A stretch of 64,000 nucleotides of DNA from Sciurus carolinensis (GCF_902686445.1 NC_062222.1:138340596-138404595), one strand, 5' to 3'. Shown: positions 10,701 to 22,108, numbered from the stretch's first letter. The notes: generated by a model from the letters alone, not told the origin. Numbers and translations are program-made.

Positions 10701-13493
10701 GGAGTAGCTGGTGGTCCTGGTCATGGGTGGGCCCAGGTTCTAAGCCCAGGAGAAGCACCTTCCCCAGGACCATGCCGCCTCGCTCAGGCCACATCCCAGC
10801 CGGTTCTGAGAGACAGACCACGCGCACCCAGCTCATGTGCGGCCCTGTCCGCAGCGGCAGCCTGAAGTCCTGTGCGCGGGCACACACCACCCCCTGGGGC
10901 TGAGCACATACTGCCCTGCTGCCCATGGAACAGATGGCTCCTGCTTTTCTGCAGAGTTCGAGGAGCCCCGCGTGATTGACCTGTGGGACCTGGCCCAGTC
11001 TGCCAACTTCACTGAGAAGGAGCTGGAGGCATTCCGGGTAAGGAGGCCCCAGACCCCACTGCACCCCGCTGTGTGCCTCCTGGGGCCCGTCCAGCTTGGT
11101 GTGGGGCAGGCCTGCCGCCTCCCCACCACAGCCCAGGCATGTCTCCATCCCCACCTGCTCCCTCTGGCTGCCTTCCCTGCTGACTTCTGCACGCCCTTGC
11201 GTCCTGGTTGGTGGCCAGGTGGGGCTGTGTGCACACATGGACGTGCCTCTCAAGCCAGCGCGGCCCGTCACCCAGGGTGAGCCATATCTGCGCCTGGGCA
11301 ATCTGCCTGGCTGGCCATGCTGTGAGGAGAGGAACCACTAGGCACTGAGAGGGGAGGTGCTGGGGTCTCCAGTGGGACAGGGGCTGTGGGATGCTGATGG
11401 GGCCAGGTGTCCAGAGAGGAGACGGTCAGGCGCTGTTCACCAGGGAAGGGGCTCTGGTTCTCTTGTGCCATGAAAGTTGAGCATTGCCTGGCTCCAGGCC
11501 TGTCCTAGCAGAGCCACTGCATGCCAGTGTGTCACCTGACGGGTAGAGGATGGGCCCGGGGAGGAGCAGAGTCTGGGAGTGCTGCTGGTCCTGAACTGGG
11601 GAGCGTGAGGATTCAGTGTCCCTCTGCATGCTGGGGACGTGTTTCCTGTGTGCACCAGGGTGAGTGACTGAAGGCCCTCCTGAGCTCCCGGCGAGTGCTG
11701 GGCCCAGAGGGAGTGGGTCCTGGCAGGGATGTGAGCAGCGGGAGCCCCGAGGGAGGGCCAATGGCTGGGAGGAGGAGGGGAGCGGCAGGGGTCATGCGTG
11801 CCCACTTGTGGCCCTGGGAAGAGTCCTCAGCTCATGCAGGACGAGTCACGGGCTTCCTGTCAGCCCCTGTGTGGGAGTGAGCCAGTGGGGCACTGCAGAA
11901 CTGGAGAGGGCCTTGGCCAGTCGAAGACAGGGTGAGGGTGACCAGGAGCTGGGACAGCAATGCCAGTGGGGTGCTGTCCCAGAGTGGGCAGGGGCTACAG
12001 GGAGGGGGAAAGGCAGGTGCAGAGGCGACTGGTAGAGCCAGAGCTCAGGTGTCGGCCTGCGGTTGGGGCTGGGGGTCGGTGCAGTCAAGAGGCACGGACT
12101 CTGGCCAGGGGCCCAGGGCCAACACCCAGGTCCTCTGAGGTCCTCCAAGACCGTTAGGCCCTGGTGGGGCGCCTCTTCCTTTGGAGACCCTTAGCAGTAG
12201 CACCGCCATTTGTCCTCAAGCATGCTGCTTTGTGACTATTGGCCACAGTGGCCTGAGCCACTTCTGCACTGGCCTGGCACCTGGCAGGACCATCCCTGCA
12301 GAGACAGGCCCTTGGGTGCCCGGGTCACACTGCAGAAGAGTAAGTGCAGAAACCTTCCAGGAGGAGCTCAGACACTTCGAGGCCAAGATCGAGAAGCACA
12401 GTCACTACCAGAAGCAGCTGGAGGTCTCGCACCAGAAACTGCAGCACGTGGAGAGCCTCGGGGACAGCGAGCACGTCAGCCGGAGCAGGGAGAGGCACGC
12501 GCTGCTGCAGGGGCGGACCCAGGAGCTGGGCTACAAGGTGGGCCGTGTGGAGCCCGGACTCGTGGCCACTGCCCTGTCCTCTAGTGGCCACACCAGGGCT
12601 TGACCAGGACAGTGTGGAGGACTGCTGGTGGTGGACCCGCAGAGCGGGCACCTGGCCTCCCCTGGGAGCCATCCCCACGGGGCCACCCGGGCCAGCGCAG
12701 TGAGCAGGGGGGCAGGGCGCTGTGGCCGAGGATCCAGCACTGGGCCCACAAGACCTGTGGGCCATCTCCACCTGGTGGGGGCTGGGGCTCGGGCCTGGGA
12801 GGGGGCCTTCCCTCCTTCAGCGTGAACCGAGGTCTGGACTGTCCCCTCAAAACTAGGCCAAACCTGACGAGTTGAGTCGTGCAGAAGTGCCAGGAGGAGG
12901 GATCCGGGGTCTGTGCCCGCAGGCGGCAGTGGGGGAGCCAGCACCTAGCGGCTGGCGCATGGCTCCTGTCTGAGGGGGGCGTGCAGGCCTCCGAGAGGGT
13001 TCACCTGCCCGTGCAGTGCCAGCTTCCCCAGGCCCTGGAGAGCAGTGCAGCGTTGGCTGAGAAAGCCTGTCGCTGGCCAGGCGTGGGGCACACACCCGTG
13101 CCTGCCACCCAGCTGCGCAGTCTGAGGCAGGAAGATCACAAGTTCAAGGCCAGCCTGGACACGCAGGCCCTGCCTCTGGAAGGCCGGGGAGGGTCCTGCG
13201 GCCCTCCTGCTGGTGGAGGTCCAGGCACACTCACCCTGCCCTGCAGACTCAGCCCGCCAGGGACTCCCGGTCACAGCTTCTAAGAACAGCGTCTCAGTGG
13301 ACGCTGGGGAGAGCGTCCCCATTTCTGGAGGGGCGCGTCCTAGAGGGCGCCTGCGGCAGCAGGGGAGGCAGGGCACCTGGTTCAGTGCGTCCCCCTGCCA
13401 GTGCCCGCTGACCAGTGTCTCCGTCTGCAGGTGAAGAAGCATCTGCAGGACCTGTCCAGCAGGATCTCGAGGGCACGGCACAACGAGCTCTGA
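4583..13493 (+). CDS. LRPAP1: LRPAP1 (receptor-associated protein, RAP), exons 2-8; 5' end outside window
   Basis: RAP is an ER/Golgi chaperone. It binds LRP1, LRP2 and other LDL-receptor-family proteins and stops them binding ligand too early. The coding sequence is join(4583-4727, 7522-7646, 8595-8715, 9296-9451, 10955-11037, 12361-12537, 13431-13493), 870 nt. This gives 289 residues beginning LHLSPVKLAELHADL and ending in HNEL, the RAP-type ER-retrieval signal. Splice phases close at every junction. Human RAP has 357 residues, and the missing 68 correspond exactly to the signal peptide plus the N-terminus up to ...EKAQR. I therefore infer that exon 1 lies upstream of base 1. The three helical-bundle domains follow in order, with the C-terminal receptor-binding domain in the last two exons. 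It is convergent with DOK7, as in human. I see no frameshift or premature stop, so it appears to be the functional copy. Confidence 0.97.
6375..6490 (-). repeat. B1/7SL-like SINE, minus strand
   Basis: The '...gagacaggctctccctacctgtgttactcaggctg...' pattern followed by '..gagcctcccacttagcctcccaagtag' is the reverse complement of a 7SL-derived B1/Alu-type monomer. Confidence 0.55.
6495..6610. repeat. probable old L1 fragment
   Basis: '..tttttaagatataagttgcatataatgaaat..' followed by 'gtgtgcacccacgggaccccca' resembles a common old-L1 internal stretch. The match is by eye and weak. Confidence 0.3.
7522..7646 (+). CDS. LRPAP1: LRPAP1 coding exon 3
   Basis: It encodes (V)ILARYGLDGRKEAQ...DPRLEKLWHK, the end of domain 1. 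The acceptor is ctctag and the donor gtaccc. At 125 nt it restores phase 0. Confidence 0.95.
7962..8050 (-). repeat. ID-family SINE, minus strand
   Basis: On the minus strand it reads gtagagggcttgcctagcag.., ..ttggttcgattctcagtacc and an A/T-rich (ataaat) tail. This is an ID or sciurid ID-derived SINE within LRPAP1 intron 3. Confidence 0.75.
8595..8715 (+). CDS. LRPAP1: LRPAP1 coding exon 4
   Basis: It encodes AKTSGKFSSEELDKLWKEFL...LLETLSRTE in domain 2. The acceptor is ctcctag and the donor gtgcct. It is 121 nt and leaves in phase 1. Confidence 0.95.
9296..9451 (+). CDS. LRPAP1: LRPAP1 coding exon 5
   Basis: It encodes (E)SYENAISPDLSQVKDDV...RVSHQGYSPTA. The acceptor is ttcacag and the donor gtaagc. 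It is 156 nt, phase 1 on both sides. Confidence 0.95.
10007..10032 (+). repeat. short tandem repeat, 9-bp unit
   Basis: About three copies of gagtctggc lie in tandem within LRPAP1 intron 5. Confidence 0.8.
10955..11037 (+). CDS. LRPAP1: LRPAP1 coding exon 6
   Basis: It encodes (E)FEEPRVIDLWDLAQSANFTEKELEAFR, the domain 2-3 linker. The acceptor is tctgcag and the donor gtaagg. At 83 nt it returns to phase 0. Confidence 0.95.
12361..12537 (+). CDS. LRPAP1: LRPAP1 coding exon 7
   Basis: It encodes EELRHFEAKIEKHSHYQKQL...GRTQELGYK, the first helices of domain 3. This domain carries the lysines that bind LDL-A repeats in the human protein. The acceptor is ttccag and the donor gtgggc. It is 177 nt, phase 0 on both sides. 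Confidence 0.95.
13072..13166 (+). repeat. B1-type SINE (7SL-derived), plus strand
   Basis: It starts gccaggcgtggggcacacacc and continues ...ctgaggcaggaagatcaca and agttcaaggccagcctgga. This is the 5' part of a B1 monomer of the squirrel/hystricomorph style, in the last LRPAP1 intron. Confidence 0.8.
13431..13493 (+). CDS. LRPAP1: LRPAP1 last coding exon 8 with stop
   Basis: It encodes VKKHLQDLSSRISRARHNEL followed by TGA at 13491-13493. HNEL is the ER-retrieval tetrapeptide of RAP. The acceptor is gtctgcag. Confidence 0.96.
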   Translation: MKKHLQDLSSRISRARHNEL

Positions 13494-14756
13494 GGGCAGA
13501 GGCCCCCTGGCGCTGCCCAGGGGCTGCGGTGGTGTCACCTGCGAGGACAGACTGGCCGTGAGGGTGGCAGGGAGCATGTTTCTCAAGCCCATTGGAACCA
13601 GCATTCTCAGCCCACCGTCTGGCCTGGCCTCTGGGTGGTGGCTTCCTGTGTCTCAAGCAGAGGTGGCCATCACCATCCTAGTGAGGACTGGAGTCCAGCT
13701 GGGTCCACATCAAGGCCCTGTGAATCTTCCCTGGAAACATGGAGTACGGAGCCCAAGAGCCACGGTGTGGTGTCTCAGTGTCCCGTCACTGCCTCGTCTC
13801 AGGGTCTGTGGCCACACGCTGACCGGAGCCAGCGCTTTTCCACCAGTAGGCGCTTCCCCTGAGCACCCTTGTCCTCTCCTCTTCTGGCCCCTGATGGCCT
13901 CTGCCCCCAGGTCTCTGCAGTCACCCTGTCCACCCCTGTGGCCTGGAGAGTTGAGGTTCCAGGGCAGATCGCAGAGGAGGGCCAGAGGCTGTGGTCAGGG
14001 GAGGCTTCTCCTTTCACCTCTGCAGCTTTAGGGACTTGGGAGACCCTGACAGGTCCCCACCCCCAGCCTCAGTATCACTCGCCATCCCAGGAAGCACGGC
14101 TGCTGAGGCTTCTCTGCCCCCGGCTGACGGTCAGGCCTGGCACAGGCGGGGTCAGCGTGGCTCCCACACCTGAGCCTGGAAGAGGCCCGCTGGACTTGGC
14201 AGCGTCTGGGTCTCGGCTGAGAGCTGAGGTTGCCCCACAGGAGGGTCATCCAGCCTCGATTTGTAAGAAACACCAAGGTCGATGGTCGCACCCTGAGGGG
14301 CTCTGTGCCCTGCAGGGCAGAGCATATAGTGCAAGGTCTCCCCACCCACAGAGCATGTGCCACTGTCCAGGCCAGCTGGGTGTGTCCCCCAGCTGGGTGA
14401 CGGACTACCCAGAGACCGCGGCAGCATCTGAGGCCAGGAAGTGCTTGTGTGCAGTGCCCGGCCACATACTTGGGTACCCAGCAAGGGGCCCATATACAGA
14501 GCATGGCCCTCATGGGGTTCACAGTCCAGGGTTTGGGGGTGCAAGGCCTGAGATAGGACTGGACACAGGGCATGGAAGGGACAGAGGACACCAAGGTCAG
14601 TCTGCCCTCTGCAGTCAGGGATACACTTTGAAGTGTGCAGGAGAAACATGCTGCTTCTCCAAGGTTTGGTGTCCTATGGCCCTGCCACTGGGGCCAAGGC
14701 TGTGTCTGGGTGCTTTTGTAACTCCTGAAGTATTTTGCTGAAGGAAAGCACATGTC

Positions 14757-14762
14757 CATAAA
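14757..14762 (+). terminator. LRPAP1: candidate LRPAP1 poly(A) signal variant
   Basis: This CATAAA hexamer lies about 1.26 kb downstream of the LRPAP1 stop. No AATAAA was seen nearer. An L1 remnant begins soon afterwards, so the 3' UTR plausibly ends here. This is unproven. Confidence 0.25.
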
Positions 14763-14884
14763 AGCACTCCAGCGTCACACACACCCAGGGAAGTCTCCTC
14801 AGTGGGTGTGTGGAATGTTGCCACTACCCCTTTCCCCAAGCTGTCCACTCCCCTCTCCTTGACCAGGCAGGGTTTCCCGGGTAA

Positions 14885-15065
14885 AATTACACGTTGTGTG
14901 CCTGTGTGTGGTATCACGTCTGGCTTCTTACAGTCAGACTTGGTGAGATTCAACTTTGTTGTCCATTAGCAGGAATATGTTCCTTTTCATTGCCTTGTAT
15001 TACTCCTTTGTGCGATCTGTCTTGTTGGTTGACATTCGAGCTGTCTCCACTCGGGTAAAACACCC
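14885..15065 (-). repeat. L1 3'-region fragment, minus strand
   Basis: The plus-strand text '..ctggcttcttacagtcagacttggtga.., ..ttcattgccttgtattactcc.., ..ggttgacattcgagctgtctcca' follows the familiar reverse complement of the 3' part of old L1 copies. Confidence 0.55.
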
Positions 15066-15108
15066 AGCTTTGGACATCAGGGCTTTCTGTGCGCACTGTC
15101 TGGCTCCG

Positions 15109-15152
15109 GGAGTGATGTTGATGGCTCCGGGAGTGATGTTGATGGCTCCTGC
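15109..15152 (+). repeat. direct tandem duplication of about 21 bp
   Basis: Two adjacent copies of tggctccgggagtgatgttga are followed by the start of a third. This is a recent local slippage in intergenic DNA. Confidence 0.85.
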
Positions 15153-15449
15153 AGCGCGTGTTTATTCAAATGGTAGGTGATTCTAAACATCTTTCCGGAG
15201 TGGCGGTACAGGTTTCTGCTTCAGCAGCCGGACGGTTTGGGATGTGAGTTGATGCCAAGGCCTGGCAGCCTGTTCGCGGGAGCACCGGTGTGATCAGCAG
15301 TATCTGACGGTGGTCTGTCCGTCTTGGGCCTGGGAACAGGGCATGGCAGGGAGTGCAGACCCCCCGGGCCACACGCCCGGGCCGGTGAGCTGGGGTCCTA
15401 CCCTGCGTGGCCCCCACCCCAGGTGGCTGTGCTCTCCCCACTGCAGGCT

Positions 15450-16100
15450 CTGCTGGGCCTCTGGCCTCAAGACTGGACTGGCAGGATGGCGCGTGCGGTG
15501 GCGTCCAGGCTGCGCCAGGCCAGCGCTGCCCCCACTGCCGCCGCGCTCCTTGTGGCTCCTTGCAGGAGCCGCCCTCAGGAGCACTGGGCCCTGGCGGTGC
15601 AGCCCAGGCCCGTTGTTCTGCAGCTTCCCCAGCCACCGTCTGGGGCCGTTGTGTCCTGGGCCCTGCTGGACAGACCTGCCGGGCTTGCCGCAGCCTGGCC
15701 CTGCGCCTTCGGCTGCCCTCCCCGGCGCCCACGCCTGTGCGCTTCCTTGTTTCCAGGTGCTCTTCAGGTTCAGTGTTGGGGGCTTGCTGGCATCTCGGCG
15801 GGTCGCGCTAACGCCTGCCGTGTCGCCGGGGACGGCCCCGGGCCTCTGCCCGGCTTGTGGAAGTGGACGCGAGGCTGTCCAGGCGATCTCCTCCACTGTC
15901 ATTCTCGCAGGATTTGCCGGAGTCCATCCCAGGTCTCACAGTGATTGGCCGGGGCAGTGGCGTCACCTGTGGTGGGTCTGTGGACCTGGCCCCTGTCACT
16001 CGCTGGGGCTCCCTTCCCTGCTTCCTGCCTGCGCTGGTCCCCTGGCTGCTCTCGAGATGGGAGCTCGGCCCCGTGGTCGGGGTGGAGGGTGGCAGCCTGC
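15450..16100. promoter_or_regulatory. CpG-rich block, orphan CpG-island candidate
   Basis: The sequence is GC-rich and clearly richer in CpG than its surroundings (for example around 15490-15550 and 15790-15880). It lies 2 kb beyond the LRPAP1 stop and is not linked to any recognised first exon. It may be an orphan CpG island, an enhancer, or simply GC-biased subtelomere-like DNA. Confidence 0.3.
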
Positions 16101-17214
16101 CGGGCCCCTGCAGCTCAGGCACAGGGAGCTCTGCACTTGGGGCCCTGGCGGGGCACGTGTGCATGTGAAGTGCAGCGCGAGAGCACGGGTGATGCAGGGC
16201 GCGTCCGGCTCTGCTCTGGCCGTCGGGCAGTTAAGGAAGTCTGGAGCGAAACGACGGACACCTTTAGAAACTTAGGAAGACAGCATCTTTGAAAAGAAAA
16301 GCGGCTGGTGGAGCACACCGAGGACAGGGGACCTGTGGGGGTATTTGGAGGGAGGCCGCTGACCTCAGAGGCTGCAGGAAGGATCGATGCTGGACAGGTC
16401 ATGGGGACCGACTCCCACTGGAGAAGCTGTTGGCTACAGCGGGCGATTCACATTCGTGGGGGTGGGGGTGGGGGTCAGCAGGAGCCTGGGCGCCTGCCTC
16501 TGGAGATGCTCCCCATCCAAGCATCCTCGGGCTCTGGCCTGGCAGGGTGCACATCGGGTCCCAGCCGACCCAGGTGAGTCCAGGGACAGGCCTGTGTGTA
16601 GGAAGCCCAGGCCTTGAGGGTCCATACCAGACCCCTCACCCGCCCCCAAGTGTTGGTGGGAGAAGGCTGTCCCAATAGGTCTGACCAGGGCCAGCCCCCA
16701 GCTGCCACCTGGATAAAGGTCACTCATGCGGCCTAGGGGACCTGGACACAAACCCAGCGGAGGTACTCTGCTGGCCGTGCTCTGCCACCTGGAAAAGTGG
16801 CCACAGACAGCCCTCCCTGGGAGAATGGTCTGTATCCCGGTTCTCGACTAAACCCCAGAGGAGCTTCTCTCGAATCCTGAGTGGCTGCTCGTTGGAAAGA
16901 ACAACAGAACAGCCCGGCCCTACCGCGAGATCGGGCGGGAAAGACTGAGCTGCAGGTGACAGGTGGCTCCGAACATGATCTTGCTGACATTTACAGAACA
17001 GAGACAGGACATCCTGGAGGGTCTGCAGGCCCAGGTGGCCCCTCTAGACTGCAGAGGGGAGAGAGAGGCCTCTGGGCCGGGGCTTTGGCGTGCCTGGGGA
17101 GTTGAACTTCCTCCACACCCAGAAACAATGCAAGAAGGGCACCGCCCAGGGCGAGGACCGCGCTCACAGGAACTTCTGGAAGAAAGCACAGTGGCGTTTC
17201 TGGACAGGGTAGGT

Positions 17215-17725
17215 AGGCAGCCGTCTCAAAAGGCCACGAGAGGAAGCAAGACGGAAACCCAGTCACAAAGGAAATCAAAATGGGTTCATGAGAACTTCAA
17301 CTCTGCTTATCAAGAGAGATGGCTGAGAAAGTGGGAAACCAGAGAACAAGGACGGCCTCACAGCCTGTCTGAGGGCTCGGCCCCCGGAAGGGTTCTGCTG
17401 CCCATGCTCAGGTGGACAGAAGGACCACACAGGCCCTTAACCACATCCATGTGGCCAGCACCGTGTGGAGAGGCACTTGCTGCCGCAGGCGCCGGGCAGA
17501 CGCGGTGCTTCCAGTCAGCACCACCGCCTGGCTGTGCCCGGACGCTCCCTGGGTGGGGGCACATGCAGCGGCGGGGGTCCACTGCCACGCCAGAGGCCAC
17601 CGCAGCGGCCTTCTCGTAGCCAGAACTGGGGACAGCCTGCACGTCCATCCAGCCGTCTTTTAAAGTGGATGACCTGCTAGTGCAACGACATGGACAAATC
17701 TCTTGAAGTTGCTGTTTGTACGTCA
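17215..17725 (+). repeat. old L1 3'-region remnant, plus strand
   Basis: Pieces such as '..tagccagaactggggacagcctgcacgtccatcc..' and '..gcaacgacatggacaaatctcttgaa..' follow the common L1 text 'tagccaaaaactgg..caacccaaatgtccatc.. caacatggatgaa'. It is heavily diverged. Confidence 0.5.
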
Positions 17726-17769
17726 CAACCGAGGAGTCCTCTGGTCAGGGCGCCATAGCCAGTGTCCCT

Positions 17770-17870
17770 AGGGCTGGGACGTGGCTCTGGCAGAGCACGT
17801 GCCTGGCACACGGGAGCACCACATAAAAAAATAACGGCATCCTGTCCATCTACAACTACAAAAAAACCTT
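17770..17870 (+). repeat. sciurid-type ID-derived SINE, plus strand
   Basis: The ID head (agggctgggacgtggctctgg..agagcacgtgcctggcac) runs into agcaccacataaaaaaataa and then tgtccatctacaactacaaa. I associate that tail with the ID-derived SINE of squirrels. It is the best species clue in the window. Confidence 0.75.
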
Positions 17871-18765
17871 AAACTGTCACTAAGGGTCGGCTCTTGATAT
17901 TCAAATGCCTGGAAGAGAAATAAGATGCCCGAGGTTAGAGAGTAAGCAGGCCGTCACACAGGAAGTGCTGCAGACGGGCCAGCCACATGGGAGGTGAAGT
18001 CCAGAGGGTGGCCGGCCCGCCATCTGCACAGTGGATTCCAAGTCACCGTGGAAACAAGTTTCCAGAATGCAAGGCCCCAGGTGGCGTGAAGTCACAGCTG
18101 TGGGGTCGAGAGCAGTGGAGGCAAAGATGGTTCCCAAACGACACGGGCGGGCGGAGCTCGCGGCAGGGGCGGCAGGCCCTGCAGAGCAGCAACTCCAGGG
18201 GCCACGGATGCACGCCAGCCCTCAGCAGTGTCCGGCCAGCGGTCACGGGAGGAGTTGGCTTGTACTTCCCAGTGTGTGCAATCGCAGACTCACGTACAGG
18301 AAGTGCTCACTGAAGCAAAGTTTTGGGGACCCACCAAAAAAGGAAGCTGCCCCAGGAGAGGGACCGTGGGCCTCCGGGGCCTGGAGCCGCCGTGAGGCGC
18401 CAGGAGACAACAGAAGAGCCGCAGGGCTGCCTGTGGGACTGGCTCTGGGGAGAGCCACGCCAGCATGGGCACCAGAGGGCACAGCGCCCGCCGAGGCGCA
18501 GTGAGCACCAGGGCAGGGTGCCACCACAGGGGCAGCGATTGGAACCTGGCCAAGGGGCCAACTGGCCGTGGCATGAGCACGTTTATGTAGTGACAGATGC
18601 AAATGCCAGAAGGACCATGAGGCCACCGAGTGCGTGGGTGGGGCCTGGGGAGCGGCCTCTGCCACACCGGGCAGACCTGTGGCTTCCTGGTCCTGAGAAG
18701 TACGTCTAGTTAAGAACACTGACGGCCAGCCGTGGCCGAGCCTGTGGTCCGGAATAATGGAAAGG

Positions 18766-18838
18766 GGGCTGGATGCAGCTCAGTGGCCATGCACCTGGGT
18801 TCAGTCCCCAGGCAGGGTGCACAGTGACAAATCACAGT
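18766..18838 (+). repeat. ID SINE, plus strand
   Basis: gggggctggatgcagctcagtgg carries the tRNA-type box A, and gggttcagtccccagg the box B. It is immediately followed by another SINE in the opposite orientation. Confidence 0.8.
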
Positions 18839-18857
18839 CATCAGTGGGTCGCTCAGT

Positions 18858-19012
18858 TGGTTTTTAATTTTGTGTCTGGTACAGGGATGGAAAACAAGGA
18901 TGCTCTACCGCTGACCTACACCCCAGCCCTTCTTATTTTTGGGATTGGCCTCCAACTTGAGGTCCTCCTGCCTCTGCCCTTGAGCTGCCAGGATCACAGA
19001 TGTGGCCTCGGC
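18858..19012 (-). repeat. B1-ID composite SINE, minus strand
   Basis: The minus strand shows a B1-like section (..atcctggcagctcaagggcagaggcaggaggacctcaag..) joined to an ID-like section (gggctggggtgtaggtcagcgg..ttttccatccctgtacca). This is the B1-ID composite layout known in sciuroid rodents. Confidence 0.65.
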
Positions 19013-22000
19013 CGGCACCAGAGAGCAAGAGCACAGGAGCGGTCATCTGGCCGTGAGTGTTGCACAGTCCTGTTCTGCACACAGGCCGGGCCTCACCAGT
19101 CCTGAGGAAGTCAGAGGAACCTAAAGCTGGCGGCAGAAGTCACCCCCCGCCCCCGGCCTCATCTCTGGGAATCTCTTGCATCCTGGCGCTCTCACTTTTA
19201 CAGTCAACTAGGAATACAGACTTTGGCAAAAATCTAGGAACCTCAAAGATGGGACTCTCCCCAGCCCTGCAGCGCGAGCCGCCTGCCCACACGGGCAGCC
19301 GGGAGGAGGCTCCACTCAGCGGCCTTGTCTGCAGCAGGAACCACCTCAGCAGCCAGGCCACAGCTGCAGCCCAGCCACACTAGAGGACAGACCACGGGCC
19401 TCCTTTATGACGCCCTCGTGGTGGCTTTCAGCCCGCTGAGGCGATGGCACTGAGGAGCTGCGTGGGGAGGAGCTGCCCGGGTTCAGTCACCGCTGACGGG
19501 GCCAGGAGGCAGCCCCTCACTCCCGCCGGCTCTGGGGCCCTGAGCACACGCTTCGGACCTGTCTCTGTTGCTAAGTGCGTTAGAGAAAGCTCCAGGAAAG
19601 CTCCCCACCCGCCCCTTGCCTGGCAGCCTCCCCCAAGAGCTGTGGCCCCCATCCCCTCCCAGGGTCTTGACCACGCTCTGCAGCCCTTCCTGGCCATTCC
19701 TACAGGCAGCACGTGCCAGCTCCTCAGCCCTGCGGCCTTGGCTGCCCAGAGCCTCAGGTTCCTACTTAGAAAGGAGCAGGAAGCCAGTTTCTGTGCTGCC
19801 CAAGGGGTCAGGTAAGAGAGGTTCCAACCAGGCCTGGTGTCTGCAGTGTGGGCCGCCTACCCTCTGTACCTGTACCAGGGGGCAGGCTCGACCACCTGGC
19901 CAAGGTGCCACAGGGAGGTCCGGGCACACAAGGCCTCCAGCAGGGACTCCCCCGTGAGGCTGAGCTGTGCAGGGGAGGATGGCCTCCAGCCCAGGCAGCC
20001 TTCGGGGTCCTGGGAGTTCTGCCAACCAGGATGGCCGCTTGAGGCCAGAGCCAGTTGGCCAAATGCCTGACCTCCCTTCAGAGCTGGGTGGCGTCTGGAG
20101 CCTGACCTCAGGGTCCTCTCTGCAAAGTTCTGGTAGCCAAGAGGAGGTGGTGCCAGGGCTACTAGGTGACCGTAAAGTCTCAGGGCCCTGGCCTTTGTTC
20201 TGGTCCTGGGAAGGAGTCACTGATGGGCTCCTGGTCCTGGGCTGAAAGATGTTTCTCTGGCCCCTGGGCTTTGCCAGACGCCTGTCTGACAGTGATGCCC
20301 ACTTAGCTGCCCTTCCACATTGCCTCCTGTGCTATGTCCCTCTGTGTCACCTTATCCTCATCTTCCTTCCCTAGGTCCCTCCTAAGGCTGCAGACCCAGG
20401 CCTGGTCTCTCTGGAGCCTGTGCCATGGGAGGACTGGGTGCTGAGGCCAGGTGCACGCAGACCCCCTGGCGCAGGCCCCAGCTCAGCCCAGAGGTTCACG
20501 GGGCCCTGCCTGTGCCTGCACCTGCCCTCCCTGCTGGCTAAGTCCAGGAGTATCAGGGCTGGTGCCTTGCCTTGAAGGGTGAAAGTCAACAACTTTAAAG
20601 CAAATGCCCAACGTTCAGTGACCCACCAAACCACTGTGGACCAGGAGGCAGCTCCAACCAGCCCCAGACAAGCAGGGGTTCGCATGGAGGGCCTGGACAC
20701 CACTGGGACTGGCGGTGACCACACTTTTGGCTTGGAAGAAAATCTGGGAAGGGGGCAAGAGGGGATCTTCTAGGCTAGGCTGGACACCTGTTCCATCTTG
20801 GTCTGGTGGGGCAGCCAGAGCCTGTCCTCCCATGGGGGCCTCTGCCCCCACCCCCAGCGGGCTCAGAGTCGAGCTGCTCCCTCTCCTGGGTTTCCACGCA
20901 GTCACACTTGATCAGCCTGTCAGCTCATGGGACATGTGGGGCCAGCAGAGCAAGGAGGGCAGGTGTTCTGGAACCTTCCAACACCAGGGACCCCAAAAGA
21001 AGAGTAGCACCAGTCTCCTTTGATCCCCATCAGCAGCTAAGCATGGACCCTCTGGACCCTTGGGCTCCTGGGGTGGGGGAGGGAGATGGAAGAAGAAACA
21101 GCCAAGATGGTCTGCAGCTGGAGCCTAGGAGAGCCCCCGGCCCCCAACGCCAGCCTTCCTCAGCCCAGGCTGGGGCATGAAGGAAACCCACCACCCCGGA
21201 AACCTCCCATCCATTGTCCGAGTCACAGAACTGCCACAGGCTCCCCCAAGGCCAATGCATCTGGAAGAAGTTCCCACATGGAGACCCTGACCTAGCTCCA
21301 GCAAGGGCGGCACTCCATCTGCCCCCAGGACCCCCAGCCTCAGGCCCAGCACTGAGACACCAGCCGGACCCAGTCCAGAGGCAGAAAGCGCAGGTGCGTC
21401 TGCACCCCTGCAGGGGATCACACACGTTAAACACAGAACAGGGGCGGTTTGCACTTCATGTGACTCCCTGAGTCCTGAGAAGCGGGACTCAGGTAAGCCA
21501 CGGTTCTGCACAGCAGAGTCACTGGTGGCTGACCGGCGGGACAGCCTGTCCTTGCTGTGGCCTCCAACCCAAGGAACGGGGCACTGTGACCCAGCAGGGG
21601 GAGCCCCAGGGGGGCTTGGAGGCCACACTGTGGGGAGGCTGTGGTGTCCCAGCCCAGGCCTCAGGAGTTGCCTGCCCTATCTAAAGACATGCCTTTTGCA
21701 AGGACACAGCTGTCACCTGGGTGGTCACACACAGGAGGGGGGGGACAGTTTCATCCCAGGCCGTGGAAACCGCTCTCAAATTCACCCTGGCGACTCAGCC
21801 CCAGATGCCAGAGGTGCTGTGTCAGGTGCCTAACGCTGCCTCGGAGGCCTGTGGTCCAGGGAGACGTGATCAGGCCGAAGAAAGGGTCAGCCCTGGGCAC
21901 CAGTGGGGTGGGAGACCCCGACAGGAGTAGAGAACCGGAATGAACCAGCGTGGGCCCAGAGTCCTCCCGCCGCCGGGGCACGAGACCAGTCGTGCCCTCC

Positions 22001-22108
22001 CGCAGCTGGGTGGTTAGGAGTCACCCTCGACGCCAGGCCAGCAGAGGATGTGGTGGAGACCACCACAGAGGCCAGGGCCAGACAGTCCAGCTGTGCAGGT
22101 CAGGGGCC

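Larger units (their letters stand above)
13494..22108. other. LRPAP1 3' UTR and LRPAP1-DOK7 convergent intergenic region
   Basis: No conserved exon was recognised here on either strand. It contains the LRPAP1 3' UTR, two L1 remnants in opposite orientation, several ID/B1 SINEs and a CpG-rich block at about 15.45-16.1 kb. Long open frames here (for example about 320 codons over 15310-16275) match no family I know and follow from high GC. Confidence 0.7.

Noticed and set aside
15310..16275. 321-codon plus-strand open frame in the CpG-rich block
   Set aside because: High GC removes stop codons. The predicted protein is low-complexity (P/G/W/R-rich), overlapping frames are equally open, and no domain or splice pattern is seen.
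18766..18838. tRNA gene (box A and box B present)
   Set aside because: Sequence is an ID SINE. No intact cloverleaf or CCA-proximal stem pairing was seen, and the same pattern occurs elsewhere in the window.
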